DNA of 22,873 nucleotides from contig CAAGLV010000114.1 of NCBI GenBank assembly GCA_900770875.1, positions 1 to 22,873 on the forward strand, read 5' to 3'. Origin of the DNA: Flavobacteriales bacterium. GTDB lineage: Bacteria; Bacteroidota; Bacteroidia; Flavobacteriales; Weeksellaceae. The translations under genes and the position numbers were made by a program. Shown here piece by piece: positions 22,858 through 22,873 of the stretch. The notes beneath the pieces are model-generated. The model was given only the letters and a program-made list of their open reading frames with translations, did not search any database and had not been told where the DNA came from. Each line of letters opens with the position of its first letter. The first letter of the stretch is position 1.

Positions 22858-22873
22858 AGATCGGAAGAGCACA
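22858..22873 (+). other. Illumina adapter remnant at the contig end (artefact)
   Basis: AGATCGGAAGAGCACA is identical to the first 16 bases of the standard Illumina TruSeq read-1 adapter. It runs exactly to the last base of the window. This is library adapter carried into the assembly, not genomic sequence. Confidence 0.95.

Noticed and set aside
1..22873. CRISPR array, insertion sequence, prophage, toxin-antitoxin or other defence system
   Set aside because: No repeat-spacer pattern, transposase, integrase, tRNA attachment site or defence-type domain was seen on either strand; every sizeable open frame has a core or polysaccharide role or is a shadow.

Overview
The window looks like chromosomal DNA from a low-GC member of the Bacteroidota, most likely order Flavobacteriales. 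Four things point there: a fused MurF-alanine racemase, the small paired membrane families DUF6427/DUF6341, several upstream regions carrying the Bacteroidota -7 promoter motif TAnnTTTG, and an almost complete lack of Shine-Dalgarno sequences. I cannot name the genus from sequence alone. The last 16 bases are the start of an Illumina adapter, so the right edge is the raw end of an assembled contig. The left edge cuts through radA.

Region 1 (1-5901) is housekeeping. It holds the 3' two-thirds of radA (DNA repair), facing a comF-lipoprotein pair across a shared terminator. Next comes queD (queuosine/preQ0 pathway), overlapping lpxH (lipid A synthesis). The conserved but uncharacterised DUF6427 membrane protein gene follows; its 3' end overlaps that of lpxH tail-to-tail, and it is divergent from a small DUF6341 membrane protein gene.

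Region 2 (5907-13997) is a compact, clearly more AT-rich surface-polysaccharide locus of the Wzx/Wzy type. It encodes an initiating sugar-phosphate transferase on the minus strand, then on the plus strand a GT4 glycosyltransferase, a Wzz-like chain-length protein, a Wzx-like flippase, a polytopic polymerase candidate, a GT2 glycosyltransferase and an O-antigen ligase-like protein. No nucleotide-sugar biosynthesis genes are present, so the precursors must come from elsewhere. Hand counts illustrate the composition shift: 11 G/C in 60 bases at 9661-9720, against 27 in 60 at 541-600.

Region 3 (14187-22787) returns to core genes: thymidine kinase overlapping murF-alr, then a patatin-POTRA-barrel outer-membrane protein, ybeY, mnmG (gidA) and a SAM-dependent methyltransferase.

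The most striking non-coding signals are two ParB-binding (parS) sequences bracketing mnmG. One is a perfect 20-bp palindrome between ybeY and mnmG. The other is an exact match to the classical TGTTCCACGTGAAACA site and lies inside the first codons of the methyltransferase gene. A back-to-back pair of DnaA-box-like 9-mers sits inside murF-alr. Together these suggest, without proving, that this part of the chromosome belongs to the origin-proximal segregation domain. I found no clearly new defence or mobile system, no tRNA or rRNA, and no CRISPR. No gene-free stretch exceeds 300 bases; the longest is 13998-14186.
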